Below are positions 1 through 7,393 of a stretch of 19,103 bases of DNA, piece by piece. The position numbers and the translations under genes were made by a program. Below the pieces are notes generated by a model. It did not search any database. It worked only from the letters and a program-made list of their open reading frames with translations, and was not told the origin of the DNA. Origin of the DNA: JALZBN01 sp035525375 (GTDB lineage: Bacteria > Actinomycetota > Acidimicrobiia > Acidimicrobiales > AC-14); the NCBI GenBank assembly GCA_035525375.1, contig DATLEI010000047.1, positions 1-19,103 of the forward strand. The letters are read 5' to 3'. Each line of letters opens with the position of its first letter. Position 1 is the first letter of the stretch.

Positions 1-240
1 GGCCCGGATCCAGCCCGCTCGATCGGTGACCCGGGCGCGCGCCGGGCCGCTGAGGGAGCGGAGTCCGGTCTCGGCCGCGACGAGGTCCTCGGCTTCGGCG
101 GTGAACTGCTTGAAGTCAGGGTCGAGCGATTCGTAGTGGTACGACTCCGCGAGGGGCTCACGCCGGGCTACGCGAATGGCTACGCGCTCGGCGACATCCC
201 ACGCGATCGGCTCGTGGTTGTCGGCCTCCGGTTCACTCAT
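1..240 (-). CDS. DUF2342 / F420-associated zinc metalloprotease-like protein, N-terminal part (cut by window edge)
   Basis: The 80 codons visible run from an ATG at 240 to the window edge with no stop, so only the N-terminus is present. The segment contains an IAWDVAERVAIRVARREPL stretch and ends with DRAGWIRA. This pattern (WD.AERV, then DRAGW.RAN) is what I know from the actinobacterial DUF2342 family, annotated as coenzyme F420 biosynthesis-associated or zinc-dependent metalloprotease. The catalytic HExxH region would lie outside the window, so activity cannot be judged. The start is well supported by AGGAG eight bases upstream. The gene follows the 46-aa membrane protein by 13 nt, so the two are probably co-transcribed. 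The family assignment is from memory of the N-terminal motif only. Confidence 0.7.
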   Translation of the reverse strand, partial: MSEPEADNHEPIAWDVAERVAIRVARREPLAESYHYESLDPDFKQFTAEAEDLVAAETGLRSLSGPARARVTDRAGWIRA

Positions 241-253
241 GATCGACTCCTGG

Positions 254-394
254 CTACTGCTTGGGGTATTTCGCCGCGTTCACCTTCAGGAGATAGCGGA
301 GGAGCGGCATAAGCACTCCGACTACGGCGATGATGGTGACCGGGAGAGCCAACCAGTAGGTCCACGGCCTGGCAACTGCGAAAAGAAGGTCCAC
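254..394 (-). CDS. Small single-span membrane protein, 46 aa
   Basis: A GTG start follows an in-frame TAG closely, so it is the only usable common start of this frame. The product begins MDLLFAVARPWTYWLALP and continues as a hydrophobic helix (about residues 14-36, TIIAVVGVLMPLLRYLL) before a short basic tail, VNAAKYPKQ. It is therefore a one-helix membrane peptide with a cytoplasmic C-terminus by the positive-inside rule. It lies 13 nt upstream of the DUF2342 gene on the same strand, which suggests one transcript and perhaps an accessory role to that protein. No clear Shine-Dalgarno precedes it. I do not recognise the family. The case for coding rests on the clean helix and the tight spacing. 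Confidence 0.55.
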   Translation of the reverse strand: MDLLFAVARPWTYWLALPVTIIAVVGVLMPLLRYLLKVNAAKYPKQ

Positions 395-494
395 GACTGG
401 AGCCTACCGACTGTCCGCTGAGAGGTCCGCTCGGGCCCTCCCCGCGCCGCTCCAACTCACGTCCCTCCGGCGATCACAGGACTGCAAAAGCGAG

Positions 495-683
495 CTAGGC
501 GATCTTCTTGCCCCGCATGCGCGGCACAACCATGGGCTCGTGCTGAACGCAGTAGACCCCACTGTTGTAGATCGACAGGCGCGTCTTGCAGCCTTGGTGC
601 CGGCACACCCTCCCGGACTTGAACGCCTTCGAGGGGCGGTAGTTCCCGGTTATCGGGTGGGCTCCAACGGATCCCTCAGCCAT
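495..683 (-). CDS. Small zinc-ribbon-like protein, 62 aa
   Basis: The frame is open further upstream, but the upstream part overlaps the anti-sigma gene and looks like shadow sequence. The first sensible ATG is at 683 (MAEGSVGAHP). The C-terminal half holds C27, C32, C45 and H48, arranged C-x4-C-x12-C-x2-H, followed by EPMVVPRMRGKK. This looks like a treble-clef or ribbon zinc site. It lies 28 nt after the anti-sigma gene and is probably transcribed with the sigma/anti-sigma pair, perhaps as a small nucleic-acid-binding or redox-sensing accessory. I recall similar short C..C..YN..YC..HEP proteins in Acidimicrobiia but know no assigned function. No strong ribosome-binding site is visible. Confidence 0.6.
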   Translation of the reverse strand: MAEGSVGAHPITGNYRPSKAFKSGRVCRHQGCKTRLSIYNSGVYCVQHEPMVVPRMRGKKIA

Positions 684-711
684 GACCGAGCCAACCCGAA
701 ATGAAGCCCCG

Positions 712-954
712 CTATTCCGAGGACAGTTCCAACTCGGCGATGGCTTCGGCGATCCGTTGCTGGAGCTTGTCCGGCACCCGTTCGCGACACCGTTGGGAAA
801 TGACGACCCGCAGCTCGACCTCGAAGTCGAAGGCCTCCAAACACGGAGGGCAATCATCGAGATGACGCTGAATCAGAACCCGTCGCTCCTCGGTGAGTTC
901 TCCATCGATGTAGTGGTACAGAAGCTCTACGGCCTCTTGGCAACCTTCACCCAT
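712..954 (-). CDS. rsrA: RsrA-type zinc anti-sigma factor
   Basis: An 80-aa cytosolic anti-sigma factor expected to bind and silence the sigma factor encoded just upstream, releasing it under thiol-oxidative stress. It has the ZAS layout: an N-terminal Cys (GEGCQEAVELLYHYIDGEL) followed by H-x3-C-x2-C (HLDDCPPC), matching the zinc ligands known from RsrA. The start at 954 is chosen over an upstream one at 987 because GAGGG stands about eight bases before this ATG and because the sigma stop codon lies within its first codons (8-nt overlap), indicating translational coupling. The length is slightly short for RsrA (about 100 aa) but complete. The assignment rests on motif plus neighbour. Confidence 0.85.
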   Translation of the reverse strand: MGEGCQEAVELLYHYIDGELTEERRVLIQRHLDDCPPCLEAFDFEVELRVVISQRCRERVPDKLQQRIAEAIAELELSSE

Positions 955-1531
955 GTGTTGTTCCCTCACGTTCGGCGACCAGTCCACGCTGACGTCCGAA
1001 TTCGTATAACCGCGTTTGCAGCGCTCTTCTTCCGCGATGGAGGCGACTCATCACAGTTCCGATAGGGACGTCAAGGATCTCGGCGATCTCCTTGTAAGAA
1101 AATCCTTCCACGTCGCCGAGCAACACTGCCATCCGGAACTGCTCAGGAAGGGCTTCGATCGCCTCCTTCACCTCCGACTCGGTGATGTGGTCCAGCACCT
1201 CGTCCTCGGCACTGCGGCCTTCCCTGGAACCCGCGAGCCCACCCAGATTCCGGTACAGATACAGGCTCTCGACATCCTCGATATCGGACTCCTGCGGCCG
1301 GCGCTTCTTGGCCCGATAGGTGTTGATGAAGGTGTTGGTGAGGATGCGGTAGAGCCAGGCCTTCAGGTTCGTGCCTTCCTGGAACCTCTCAAATGCTCGG
1401 TATGCCTTGAGGTACGTCTCTTGCACGAGGTCCTCGGCGTCGGACGGATTCCGGGTCATGCGCAACGCCGCGGTGTACAGCGATGGCATGAATTCCATCG
1501 TCAAATCGGTGAACTGCGCCGGATCCGCCAC
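947..1531 (-). CDS. sigR: ECF sigma factor, SigR/SigH-like
   Basis: A 194-aa group-IV sigma factor. Region 2 covers about residues 16-78 and includes DAEDLVQETYLKAYRAF, a -10-binding and core-binding signature. Region 4 covers about 119-175 with ALPEQFRMAVLLGDVEGFSYKEIAEIL and the recognition helix GTVMSRLHRGR. A 40-residue acidic linker separates them. The start is GTG at 1531; inner ATGs at codons 12 and 15 would trim the N-terminus of region 2. It overlaps the RsrA-type anti-sigma gene by 8 nt, the arrangement known for SigR-RsrA in Streptomyces and SigH-RshA in mycobacteria, where the pair controls the thiol-oxidative stress response. The assignment to SigR rather than another ECF group is inferred from the partner. 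Confidence 0.88.
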   Translation of the reverse strand: MADPAQFTDLTMEFMPSLYTAALRMTRNPSDAEDLVQETYLKAYRAFERFQEGTNLKAWLYRILTNTFINTYRAKKRRPQESDIEDVESLYLYRNLGGLAGSREGRSAEDEVLDHITESEVKEAIEALPEQFRMAVLLGDVEGFSYKEIAEILDVPIGTVMSRLHRGRRALQTRLYEFGRQRGLVAEREGTTHG

Positions 1532-1586
1532 CCGTTCAACCTACCCCCGCTTGCACGAACCCTCCGCTGGACAGTAGGGACGAGGT

Positions 1587-2114
1587 ATGGAAAAGCGTTC
1601 TTTTTGGTCCAGCGCGCCCGGGATCATCACCGGCGCGGCCGGCCTCCTTTCGGCCACTGCAGCCGTGGTCGGGCTGCTAGTCACCTTCGGCGTCATCGGA
1701 GGAAGCTCCGATAGCAAGCCCGCCGTCGGCACCGACGACGGTGCGCCCGAGCAGACCTCATCGGAGTCCGGCGCGACCGCGACAACAGTTGCGGAGGCAC
1801 CAACCTTCACCGTGGATCCCACCTCGTTGAGCCTCGATCAGCTCCTCACCAAGGAGGCCAAGATCGTCGTGAAGAACACGAGTGACAAGGCGCTCTCGGT
1901 ACAGTCTCCGACCCTTCGCGGCGGTGATGCTGCGCAATTCGCGGCGAAGGACGAGTCCTGCACCGACGCCAAGATCCCGGCTGGCGATACCTGCGAGATG
2001 ACTGTGATGTTCACGCCGAAGGCGAGCGGACGTTACTCAGCGACCCTGGTGGTTACGGTGAAGGGCGCGCCGGCGCCGGTTGAGGTAGCCCTAAGGGGCT
2101 CGGCAGTCCTCTAA
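1587..2114 (+). CDS. Membrane-anchored ASH/Hydin-type beta-sandwich protein
   Basis: A 175-aa protein with a single transmembrane anchor at about residues 11-38 (GIITGAAGLLSATAAVVGLL) and a Ser/Thr/Ala-rich linker (about 40-72). It ends in one Ig-like domain (73-173) typical of choice-of-anchor-D / ASPM-SPD-2-Hydin repeats: FTVDPTSLSL, then VVKNTSDKALSV, then the cysteine pair C125/C136 in a C...IPAGDTC segment, FTPKASGRYSATLVV and a closing VALRGSA. The cysteines are spaced for a disulfide, which fits an extracytoplasmic location. The start ATG has AGGG about eleven bases upstream. It is transcribed divergently from the sigma gene with a 55-nt gap. The role is probably structural or binding at the cell surface; no enzyme motif is visible. 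Confidence 0.7.
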   Translation: MEKRSFWSSAPGIITGAAGLLSATAAVVGLLVTFGVIGGSSDSKPAVGTDDGAPEQTSSESGATATTVAEAPTFTVDPTSLSLDQLLTKEAKIVVKNTSDKALSVQSPTLRGGDAAQFAAKDESCTDAKIPAGDTCEMTVMFTPKASGRYSATLVVTVKGAPAPVEVALRGSAVL

Positions 2115-2201
2115 AAGAAAGGTCGTCGGCGCCGAGGTTCGCCAATTGCCGCTCGAGTAGCCGGCGTTCTTTGCGAGTAAGCGTAGGGCGCGCAGATAGC
2201 G

Positions 2202-3092
2202 GTGAGCGCTGTTAGCGACTTCGGTACGTCGACCCGATCTTCAAATGCCGTACCGTTGGCGATCAGCTCTCATGACCGCGGCTGCGCCGGCCCTCATTTC
2301 GATCGCCGAACCTGTCTGACCCTGCTCGGCGCGGGCGTTGCGGCGGTGTTGGCCGGTTGCAGTTCTGGGAGCGGCCATGGCAGTGCCCGAGCGACGACGC
2401 TGCCACCAACGGTCACGACGACCCTGCCACCGCTGCCGCCGATCCCGGCCGCTCGCGCCGGTGCCGCGAGCGTCGTGAGCAAGGGTCCGGCCGGGACCTC
2501 GAACATCGCCATCACCATCGACGACGGTTACTGCGATGAATGTGTGTCCGCCTATATCGACTTCGCCGAACAGTCGGGCACCCACCTCTCTTTCGCTCCG
2601 AACGGCACGTATCGCGCCATCTGGGACAAGTACGCCTCGCGACTCCAGGATCTGGCGCGCGTCGGGCAGGTGCAGATCGCCAACCACACGTGGTCGCACC
2701 GCAAGATCGTCGGTATGTCGAATGGATCAATTCGAAGCGAGATCGAGCGAAATGAGGACTGGATCCAGCAGTCCTTCGGCATCACGGCGCGACCTTGGTT
2801 CCGGCCTCCTTTCGGGACTCACAATGGGCAAAGCGATGACGTCGCAGCCGGTCTCGGCTACACCAAGATCCTGCTGTGGAACGGAACATTTGGCGATGCG
2901 ACGCCGGAAACACCGGAGGAACTCCTCGCCTTGGCGTCGGAGCACCTCCGGCCGGGACGGGTCATGCTCGGTCACGCCAATCACCCGGTGATCACTCACC
3001 TCTTCCCCGACATCCAACGGATTATCTCCGAGCGAGGCCTTACTCCGGTGACGCTCGACGAGATGTTCGGCACGTCGCGGGCGACCGGGTGA
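2202..3092 (+). CDS. Tat-type lipoprotein polysaccharide deacetylase (NodB domain)
   Basis: A carbohydrate esterase family 4 protein, predicted to remove acetyl groups from cell-wall or exopolysaccharide sugars outside the membrane. The N-terminus has a twin-arginine stretch (R35 R36 in DRRTCLTLLG), a hydrophobic core and a lipobox LAGC ending at Cys53, then a Thr/Pro-rich linker (about 60-84). The NodB motifs are in order: ITIDDG (D107 D108), the metal-binding H-x3-H (H162 TWS H166) and RPPFG (201-205), with a later hydrophobic strand and histidine (LGHANHP). The start used is GTG at 2202; 34 residues before the twin arginine is long, so a later non-ATG start is possible. It converges with ctaF, leaving 11 nt between the stops. 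Confidence 0.85.
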   Translation: MSAVSDFGTSTRSSNAVPLAISSHDRGCAGPHFDRRTCLTLLGAGVAAVLAGCSSGSGHGSARATTLPPTVTTTLPPLPPIPAARAGAASVVSKGPAGTSNIAITIDDGYCDECVSAYIDFAEQSGTHLSFAPNGTYRAIWDKYASRLQDLARVGQVQIANHTWSHRKIVGMSNGSIRSEIERNEDWIQQSFGITARPWFRPPFGTHNGQSDDVAAGLGYTKILLWNGTFGDATPETPEELLALASEHLRPGRVMLGHANHPVITHLFPDIQRIISERGLTPVTLDEMFGTSRATG

Positions 3093-3103
3093 AGCCCGGC
3101 GCG

Positions 3104-3529
3104 TCAGAAGCTGTCGGACCCCCCAGCTTCCTGTTCGCGAGGGTCCACACCTCTGCGGCCCTCGGCGATCGCGCCGACGATCCCGGCAACGGCGAGCGGT
3201 AGACCGGGCAGGGCGAACCAGACGCCGAAGACGAACCCGACTCCGGCCAGGGCCAGGCCGATGGCAAAGACGAACGGCCAGACGCTTGACTCCGGGAACG
3301 TGCCGACCGGTCCTTTGCCGGCGGCGGCGTCAGCGTCCTCTTGGTCTTCGAGGCGGGGTGGAGTGCGGCGCGAACCCCAGATCAACCACGCGCCGGGGAT
3401 CGCACCGAGGCCCGCGGCCAACAGGAGCAGGACACTGCCCGCCTCCTCGTAGCTCGTGAACCAGTAGATGGCCGCGATGACCGTGAAGAATGTGGCGATC
3501 CCGACGAAGATGGCGCCCTCAGTCTTCAC
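3104..3529 (-). CDS. ctaF: Cytochrome c oxidase subunit IV, actinobacterial type
   Basis: A 141-aa membrane subunit of the aa3 oxidase specific to actinobacteria. It starts VKTEGAIFVGIATFF and has four hydrophobic helices, two before and two after a hydrophilic stretch with EDQEDADAAAGKGPVGTF, matching the usual CtaF size (about 130-140 aa) and topology. The GTG start at 3529 shares a GTGA overlap with the ctaD stop, so translation is probably coupled. It is the last gene of the seven-gene respiratory operon. The C-terminal tail after the last helix is polar (EGRRGVDPREQEAG). The frame is open well upstream inside ctaD, but that part is shadow sequence. Confidence 0.85.
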   Translation of the reverse strand: MKTEGAIFVGIATFFTVIAAIYWFTSYEEAGSVLLLLAAGLGAIPGAWLIWGSRRTPPRLEDQEDADAAAGKGPVGTFPESSVWPFVFAIGLALAGVGFVFGVWFALPGLPLAVAGIVGAIAEGRRGVDPREQEAGGSDSF

Positions 3530-5223
3530 GTTGACTCGCCGTCGGAATCGGGCGGCTTGCCGGGAAGACCGGCCTCGGGGTGGACCTGTTCGTGCTCGGG
3601 GTGGTGGTAGTCCCAGACCGGCCGGTCGGACCGGATCGGCGGGAGGGAGGTGAAGTTGAGGGGTGGCGGCGGGGAGGTCGTCCACCATTCCAGCGTGTGT
3701 CCTCCCCACGGGTCGTTGCCGGCGGGCACGGGCCGGCGCCAGGCGGTCCACAGGTTCCAGATGAAGAACACCGTCGAGATCCCGATCAGGAAGGACCCCA
3801 CCGTCGACATGGCGTTCAAGAAGTCGAGGCCCTGACCAGCTTCATACGTGGCGACCCGGCGCGGCATGCCCCGCTCACCGAGGATGTGCTGGGGCAAGAA
3901 GGTCAGGTTGAAGCCTATGAAGAGTAGCCAGAAGTGGATCTTTCCCCAGCCTTCGCGCAGCATCCGGCCTGTCATCTTGGGATACCAGAAGTAGATGCCC
4001 GAAAAGCCTGCGAACAGCGCGCTCCCGAACAGCACGTAGTGCATGTGGGCCACCACGAAGTAGGTGTCATGGAGGTGGAAGTCGGCCGGCGGTGAAGCCA
4101 GGATGACACCGGAGAGTCCGCCGAAAAGAAACACGACGAGGAATCCGATCGAGAACAGCATCGGTGTCGGAAAGGTGAGCTTGCCGCCCCACATGGTTCC
4201 GATCCAGTTGAAGAACTTCACCCCTGTCGGCACCGCGATGAGAAACGACATGGCGGAGAAAAACGGCAGCAGTACGGCGCCCGTCGCGAACATGTGGTGG
4301 GCCCACACGCCGACAGACAGGCCGGCGATGGCCAAGGTTGCGAAGACCAAACCCCGGTAGCCGAAGATCGGGCGGCGGGAGAAGACCGGCAACACCTGGG
4401 TCACGACACCGAAGAACGGCAGAACGATGATGTACACCTCGGGATGACCGAAGAACCAGAAGAGGTGCTGCCACAGGATCGGCACGCCTCCGCCGGCGAC
4501 GTCGAAGATGTGGGTCCCGAGGTGGCGGTCGGCGAAGAGTAGGGCCAGCGCAGCGGTGAAGACGGGAAACGCCATGAGCGCCAGCACCGACGTGATGAGC
4601 ATGTTCCAGGTAAAGATCGGAATCCGGAACATCGTCATCCTCGGGGCACGCAGGCAGAAAACGGTTGTCACGATGTTGACGGCGGTGGCGACGGTTGACA
4701 GCCCCGTCAGCCCTAGTCCGATGATCCAGAGGTCGGGGCCCGGGCCCGGGGATCGGACGGCGTCGGAGAGCGGCGCGTAGGAGGTCCATCCGAATGCCGC
4801 GCTCCCGCCGGCGGTGAGAAAACCGGACATGACGATGAGTCCGCCGGTGAGGAACATCCAGTACGAGAGCGCGTTCAGGCGAGGGAAGGCCATGTCGGGC
4901 GCGCCGACGTGCAAGGGCACGAAGTAGTTCGCGAGGCCGAACCCGAAGGGCGTCGCGAACAGGAACATCATCACGGTGCCATGCAGAGTGAAGATTTGGT
5001 TGTAGTCCTGCTGGTCGAGGAAGTTGCTGTTCGGCTCCGCGAGCTGTGTGCGAATGAGCAGCGCCAAGACACCGGCCAGACAGAAGAAGACGAACGACGT
5101 GAGCATGTAGCTCTTGCCGATGATCTTGTGGTCGGTCGTCGTGAACCAGCGCAGCAAACCTGTCGGTTCGGGCGGCTCATGCGGTTCGGGGACCGCTTCT
5201 TCTCTCTCGTCGAGGAGCGTCAC
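3526..5223 (-). CDS. ctaD: Cytochrome c oxidase subunit I (aa3 type)
   Basis: A 565-aa catalytic subunit that reduces oxygen to water at the haem a3-CuB site and pumps protons. The motifs seen are TTDHKIIG near the N-terminus, the low-spin haem ligand region TLHGTVMMF (H81), the D-channel entry GAPDMAFPRLN (D110) and the CuB/Tyr crosslink HPEVY (H260, E262, Y264). Further on are the HH pair (309-310), the K-channel Lys in PTGVKFFNW (K336) and the haem ligands in VAHMHYVLFG (H393, H395). This is a complete A-type oxidase. The start is GTG at 5223, overlapping the ctaC stop as GTGA and preceded by GGGAGG. An ATG at 5253 is in frame but has a weaker ribosome-binding site and would overlap ctaC further. 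The C-terminal tail is a Pro/His-rich extension. Confidence 0.97.
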   Translation of the reverse strand: MTLLDEREEAVPEPHEPPEPTGLLRWFTTTDHKIIGKSYMLTSFVFFCLAGVLALLIRTQLAEPNSNFLDQQDYNQIFTLHGTVMMFLFATPFGFGLANYFVPLHVGAPDMAFPRLNALSYWMFLTGGLIVMSGFLTAGGSAAFGWTSYAPLSDAVRSPGPGPDLWIIGLGLTGLSTVATAVNIVTTVFCLRAPRMTMFRIPIFTWNMLITSVLALMAFPVFTAALALLFADRHLGTHIFDVAGGGVPILWQHLFWFFGHPEVYIIVLPFFGVVTQVLPVFSRRPIFGYRGLVFATLAIAGLSVGVWAHHMFATGAVLLPFFSAMSFLIAVPTGVKFFNWIGTMWGGKLTFPTPMLFSIGFLVVFLFGGLSGVILASPPADFHLHDTYFVVAHMHYVLFGSALFAGFSGIYFWYPKMTGRMLREGWGKIHFWLLFIGFNLTFLPQHILGERGMPRRVATYEAGQGLDFLNAMSTVGSFLIGISTVFFIWNLWTAWRRPVPAGNDPWGGHTLEWWTTSPPPPLNFTSLPPIRSDRPVWDYHHPEHEQVHPEAGLPGKPPDSDGEST

Positions 5224-5954
5224 GTCCGCGGGCCTCCCTGATTGGTCAACCATTGCTGGTAGGCGTCGGGTGTCACGACCTTCACGTCGAAGAGCATCTG
5301 GGCGTGGCGGAGGCCGCAGAACTCGGCGCACCGCCCGAGAAAGGTGCCCGTCTCGACCGGGGTGAGGTCGAAGTTCTGAACGAGGCCCGGCGTCGCGTCA
5401 CGTTTGTACAGGAATCCGGGAACGTAGAAGCTATGGATGACGTCGGTAGCGATGAGGGTGATGCGCGTCGTCTTCCCTTCGGGCAGGGTCAGGACTGGGC
5501 GCGACTCACCTTGGGGCGTGACCGTGACGTTGGTGTCGAGGTAGTGGAAGCGCCAACCCCATTGATACGCGGTCACCTCGACGCGGACGTCGGGCCGGGC
5601 GGCGATTCTGGTGACCTCGTTTTGAGTTTCGACCGTGAAGTAGAAGAGGACGGCCACGATCACCAGCGGCAGGATTGTGTAGGCGATCTCCAACGGAAGG
5701 TTGTACTGACGTTGTGACGGTTCGGGCGTGTCGTCGTTGCGCCGCCGGCGGTAGCGGATCACGACGAAGAAGATGAGTGCCCACACCACCGCTCCGACGG
5801 CCAGCGCGGCCATGACCGAGCCTTGCCACAGCTCGAAAATAGCCTTGCCCTGAGTGGTGGCCCCGTGTGGCGTACCGAAGTCGGGGTCACCGCAACCCGA
5901 GAGGAGGGTGGCGCCAGCTGCGAGGAGCCCGCCGGCGCGAATGCGGCGGCTCAC
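5220..5954 (-). CDS. ctaC: Cytochrome c oxidase subunit II, lipoprotein with CuA site
   Basis: A 244-aa subunit that takes electrons from cytochrome c at a binuclear CuA centre outside the membrane. It has a lipoprotein signal ending LLSGC (Cys21), two transmembrane helices (about 45-68 and 90-109) and a cupredoxin domain. The CuA ligands are H174, C209, E211, C213, H217 and M220 (CAEFCGLRHAQM), with the aromatic electron entry patch YQWGWRF (130-136). No extra haem c domain is fused, which fits a system where QcrC donates directly. The GTG start overlaps the qcrB stop as GTGA. The family and copper site are complete. Confidence 0.96.
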   Translation of the reverse strand: MSRRIRAGGLLAAGATLLSGCGDPDFGTPHGATTQGKAIFELWQGSVMAALAVGAVVWALIFFVVIRYRRRRNDDTPEPSQRQYNLPLEIAYTILPLVIVAVLFYFTVETQNEVTRIAARPDVRVEVTAYQWGWRFHYLDTNVTVTPQGESRPVLTLPEGKTTRITLIATDVIHSFYVPGFLYKRDATPGLVQNFDLTPVETGTFLGRCAEFCGLRHAQMLFDVKVVTPDAYQQWLTNQGGPRT

Positions 5955-7393
5955 TCGGTCGTCCCCGCGGTTTCTGGAAGTGGCTCGGGTGCGAGCTCCG
6001 GTTCAGGGGAGCCAGCCGGGCGCGGGGCCGGACGGGCCTCGTAACCGCCGTCAACGGAACGTTCGACTATCGCCGGCGGTTTGCGCCGGCCCCCGCCGGC
6101 CCCCGACAGCTCTTTGCACAGGTAGTAGGTGACCACCCCGACAAGCGGCGGAAGGGCCAGCACGGCCACCCGGAAGCTGATGACGAGGGCGTTGACCGAT
6201 GCGTGCAGGATGACGGCCCACACATCGGTGCCGCCGGCGAGAAAGAGAAGGAAATAGAACGACAACGCGGTCGCGCCGAGAGCCGTGCGCAGAGGACGAT
6301 CGCGAGGACGGTCGAGCACGTTGTGCGGATCCCGGTCTTTGCTGAATCGCTGCTCGAGGAACGGCCACGCGTACAGAAGCCCGAAGGTGATGCCGGGCAG
6401 GAGCACGCCGGGGAAGAAGGGGTTGGGTATCTCGAAACCGAAGGCGCGAACCTCCCAAGCGGGCATGATTCGTAGGGCGCCTTCGAGCCAACCCATGTAC
6501 CAGTCGGGCTGTGACGCAGAGCTGACCCGGTCGGCAACGAAGGGACCGTAGATCCAGATCGGATTGATCTGGGCTAGCCCACCGAGACCGGCCACGAAGG
6601 CCGACACCATGAAGAACAAGCCCACACTCTTGGCCGCATACGACGGCCACAGCGGTGAGCCAACGACGTTGTTCTCGGTCGCGCCGGCAATCTTGAACTG
6701 GGTGTGCTTCTGATGCCACATGATCCCGAGGTGCGCTACCAAGAGGATGGCGATCGCTGCGGGGACGATGAGGATGTGGATGCCGTAGAGCCGAGAGATG
6801 ATGGCCTCGGACGGGAACTCGCCTCCGAACACAAGGGAGGCGGCCCAGGTGCCGATCAATGGGATCGCCAGGATGATGGAGTAGGCGATTCGCAGGCCGG
6901 TTCCCGAGAGCTGGTCGTCAGGTAGCGAGTAGCCGGCGAAGCCGTTGACGAAGGCAAGGATGAAGAGCGTGACGCCGACTATCCAATTGAGCTCGCGGGG
7001 GCGGCGAAACGCGCCGGTGAAGAAGACCCGGGCGAGATGCACGACGATCGCGCCAATGAAGATGATGGCCGCCCAGTGGTGCATCTGGCGCATGACGAGC
7101 CCGGCGCGGACGTCGAAGCTGATGTCGAGCGTTGATCGGTACGCCGCCGACATCTCCACGCCTTGGAGCGGCGCGTACGACCCCTTGTAGATGACCTTGT
7201 TCAGGCTGGGGTCGAAGAAGAAGGTGAGGTAGATGCCGGTGAGCACGAGCACGACGAAGGCGTAGAGCGCGATCTCCCCCAACATGAACGACCAGTGGTC
7301 GGGGAAGATCTTGTTGAGGGCGGTCCGCACCCACCGCGACGCGGCGAACCTATCGTCGACCCATCGCGATACGGCCGCTGTCGGTGACTTCAC
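5951..7393 (-). CDS. qcrB: Menaquinol-cytochrome c reductase, cytochrome b subunit
   Basis: A 480-aa cytochrome b of the bc1 complex, with two haem b groups spanning the membrane and a quinol oxidation site. The haem ligand pairs lie in HHWAAIIFIGAIVVH and in HILIVPAAIAILLVAH. The Qo-site motif is PDWY, the actinobacterial form of PEWY. The N-terminus WVDDRF...FPDHWSFMLGE is the extension typical of actinobacterial QcrB, and the C-terminus carries a Pro/Glu-rich cytoplasmic tail. The start is GTG at 7393, chosen because it overlaps the qcrA stop (GTGA) and is preceded by GGAGAAAAGG; the open frame upstream is shadow. It sits centrally in the operon between qcrA and ctaC. Confidence 0.96.
   Translation of the reverse strand: MKSPTAAVSRWVDDRFAASRWVRTALNKIFPDHWSFMLGEIALYAFVVLVLTGIYLTFFFDPSLNKVIYKGSYAPLQGVEMSAAYRSTLDISFDVRAGLVMRQMHHWAAIIFIGAIVVHLARVFFTGAFRRPRELNWIVGVTLFILAFVNGFAGYSLPDDQLSGTGLRIAYSIILAIPLIGTWAASLVFGGEFPSEAIISRLYGIHILIVPAAIAILLVAHLGIMWHQKHTQFKIAGATENNVVGSPLWPSYAAKSVGLFFMVSAFVAGLGGLAQINPIWIYGPFVADRVSSASQPDWYMGWLEGALRIMPAWEVRAFGFEIPNPFFPGVLLPGITFGLLYAWPFLEQRFSKDRDPHNVLDRPRDRPLRTALGATALSFYFLLFLAGGTDVWAVILHASVNALVISFRVAVLALPPLVGVVTYYLCKELSGAGGGRRKPPAIVERSVDGGYEARPAPRPAGSPEPELAPEPLPETAGTTE

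Noticed and set aside
955..987. Longer start for the anti-sigma gene at 987
   Set aside because: The ATG at 954 has a clear GAGGG, fits RsrA length and overlaps the sigma stop by only a few bases.
1532..1586. Autoregulatory SigR promoter (GGAAT-N18-GTT) upstream of the sigma gene
   Set aside because: Only a loose GGGTT...GTT match is present; the -35 is not close enough to claim.
4067..4789. Long minus-strand frame of 240 codons inside ctaD
   Set aside because: It is a His/Arg/Pro-rich shadow of ctaD, typical of high-GC genes.
5224..5253. Longer ctaD start at ATG 5253
   Set aside because: The ribosome-binding site is weak, while GTG 5223 has GGGAGG upstream and the GTGA overlap used throughout this operon.
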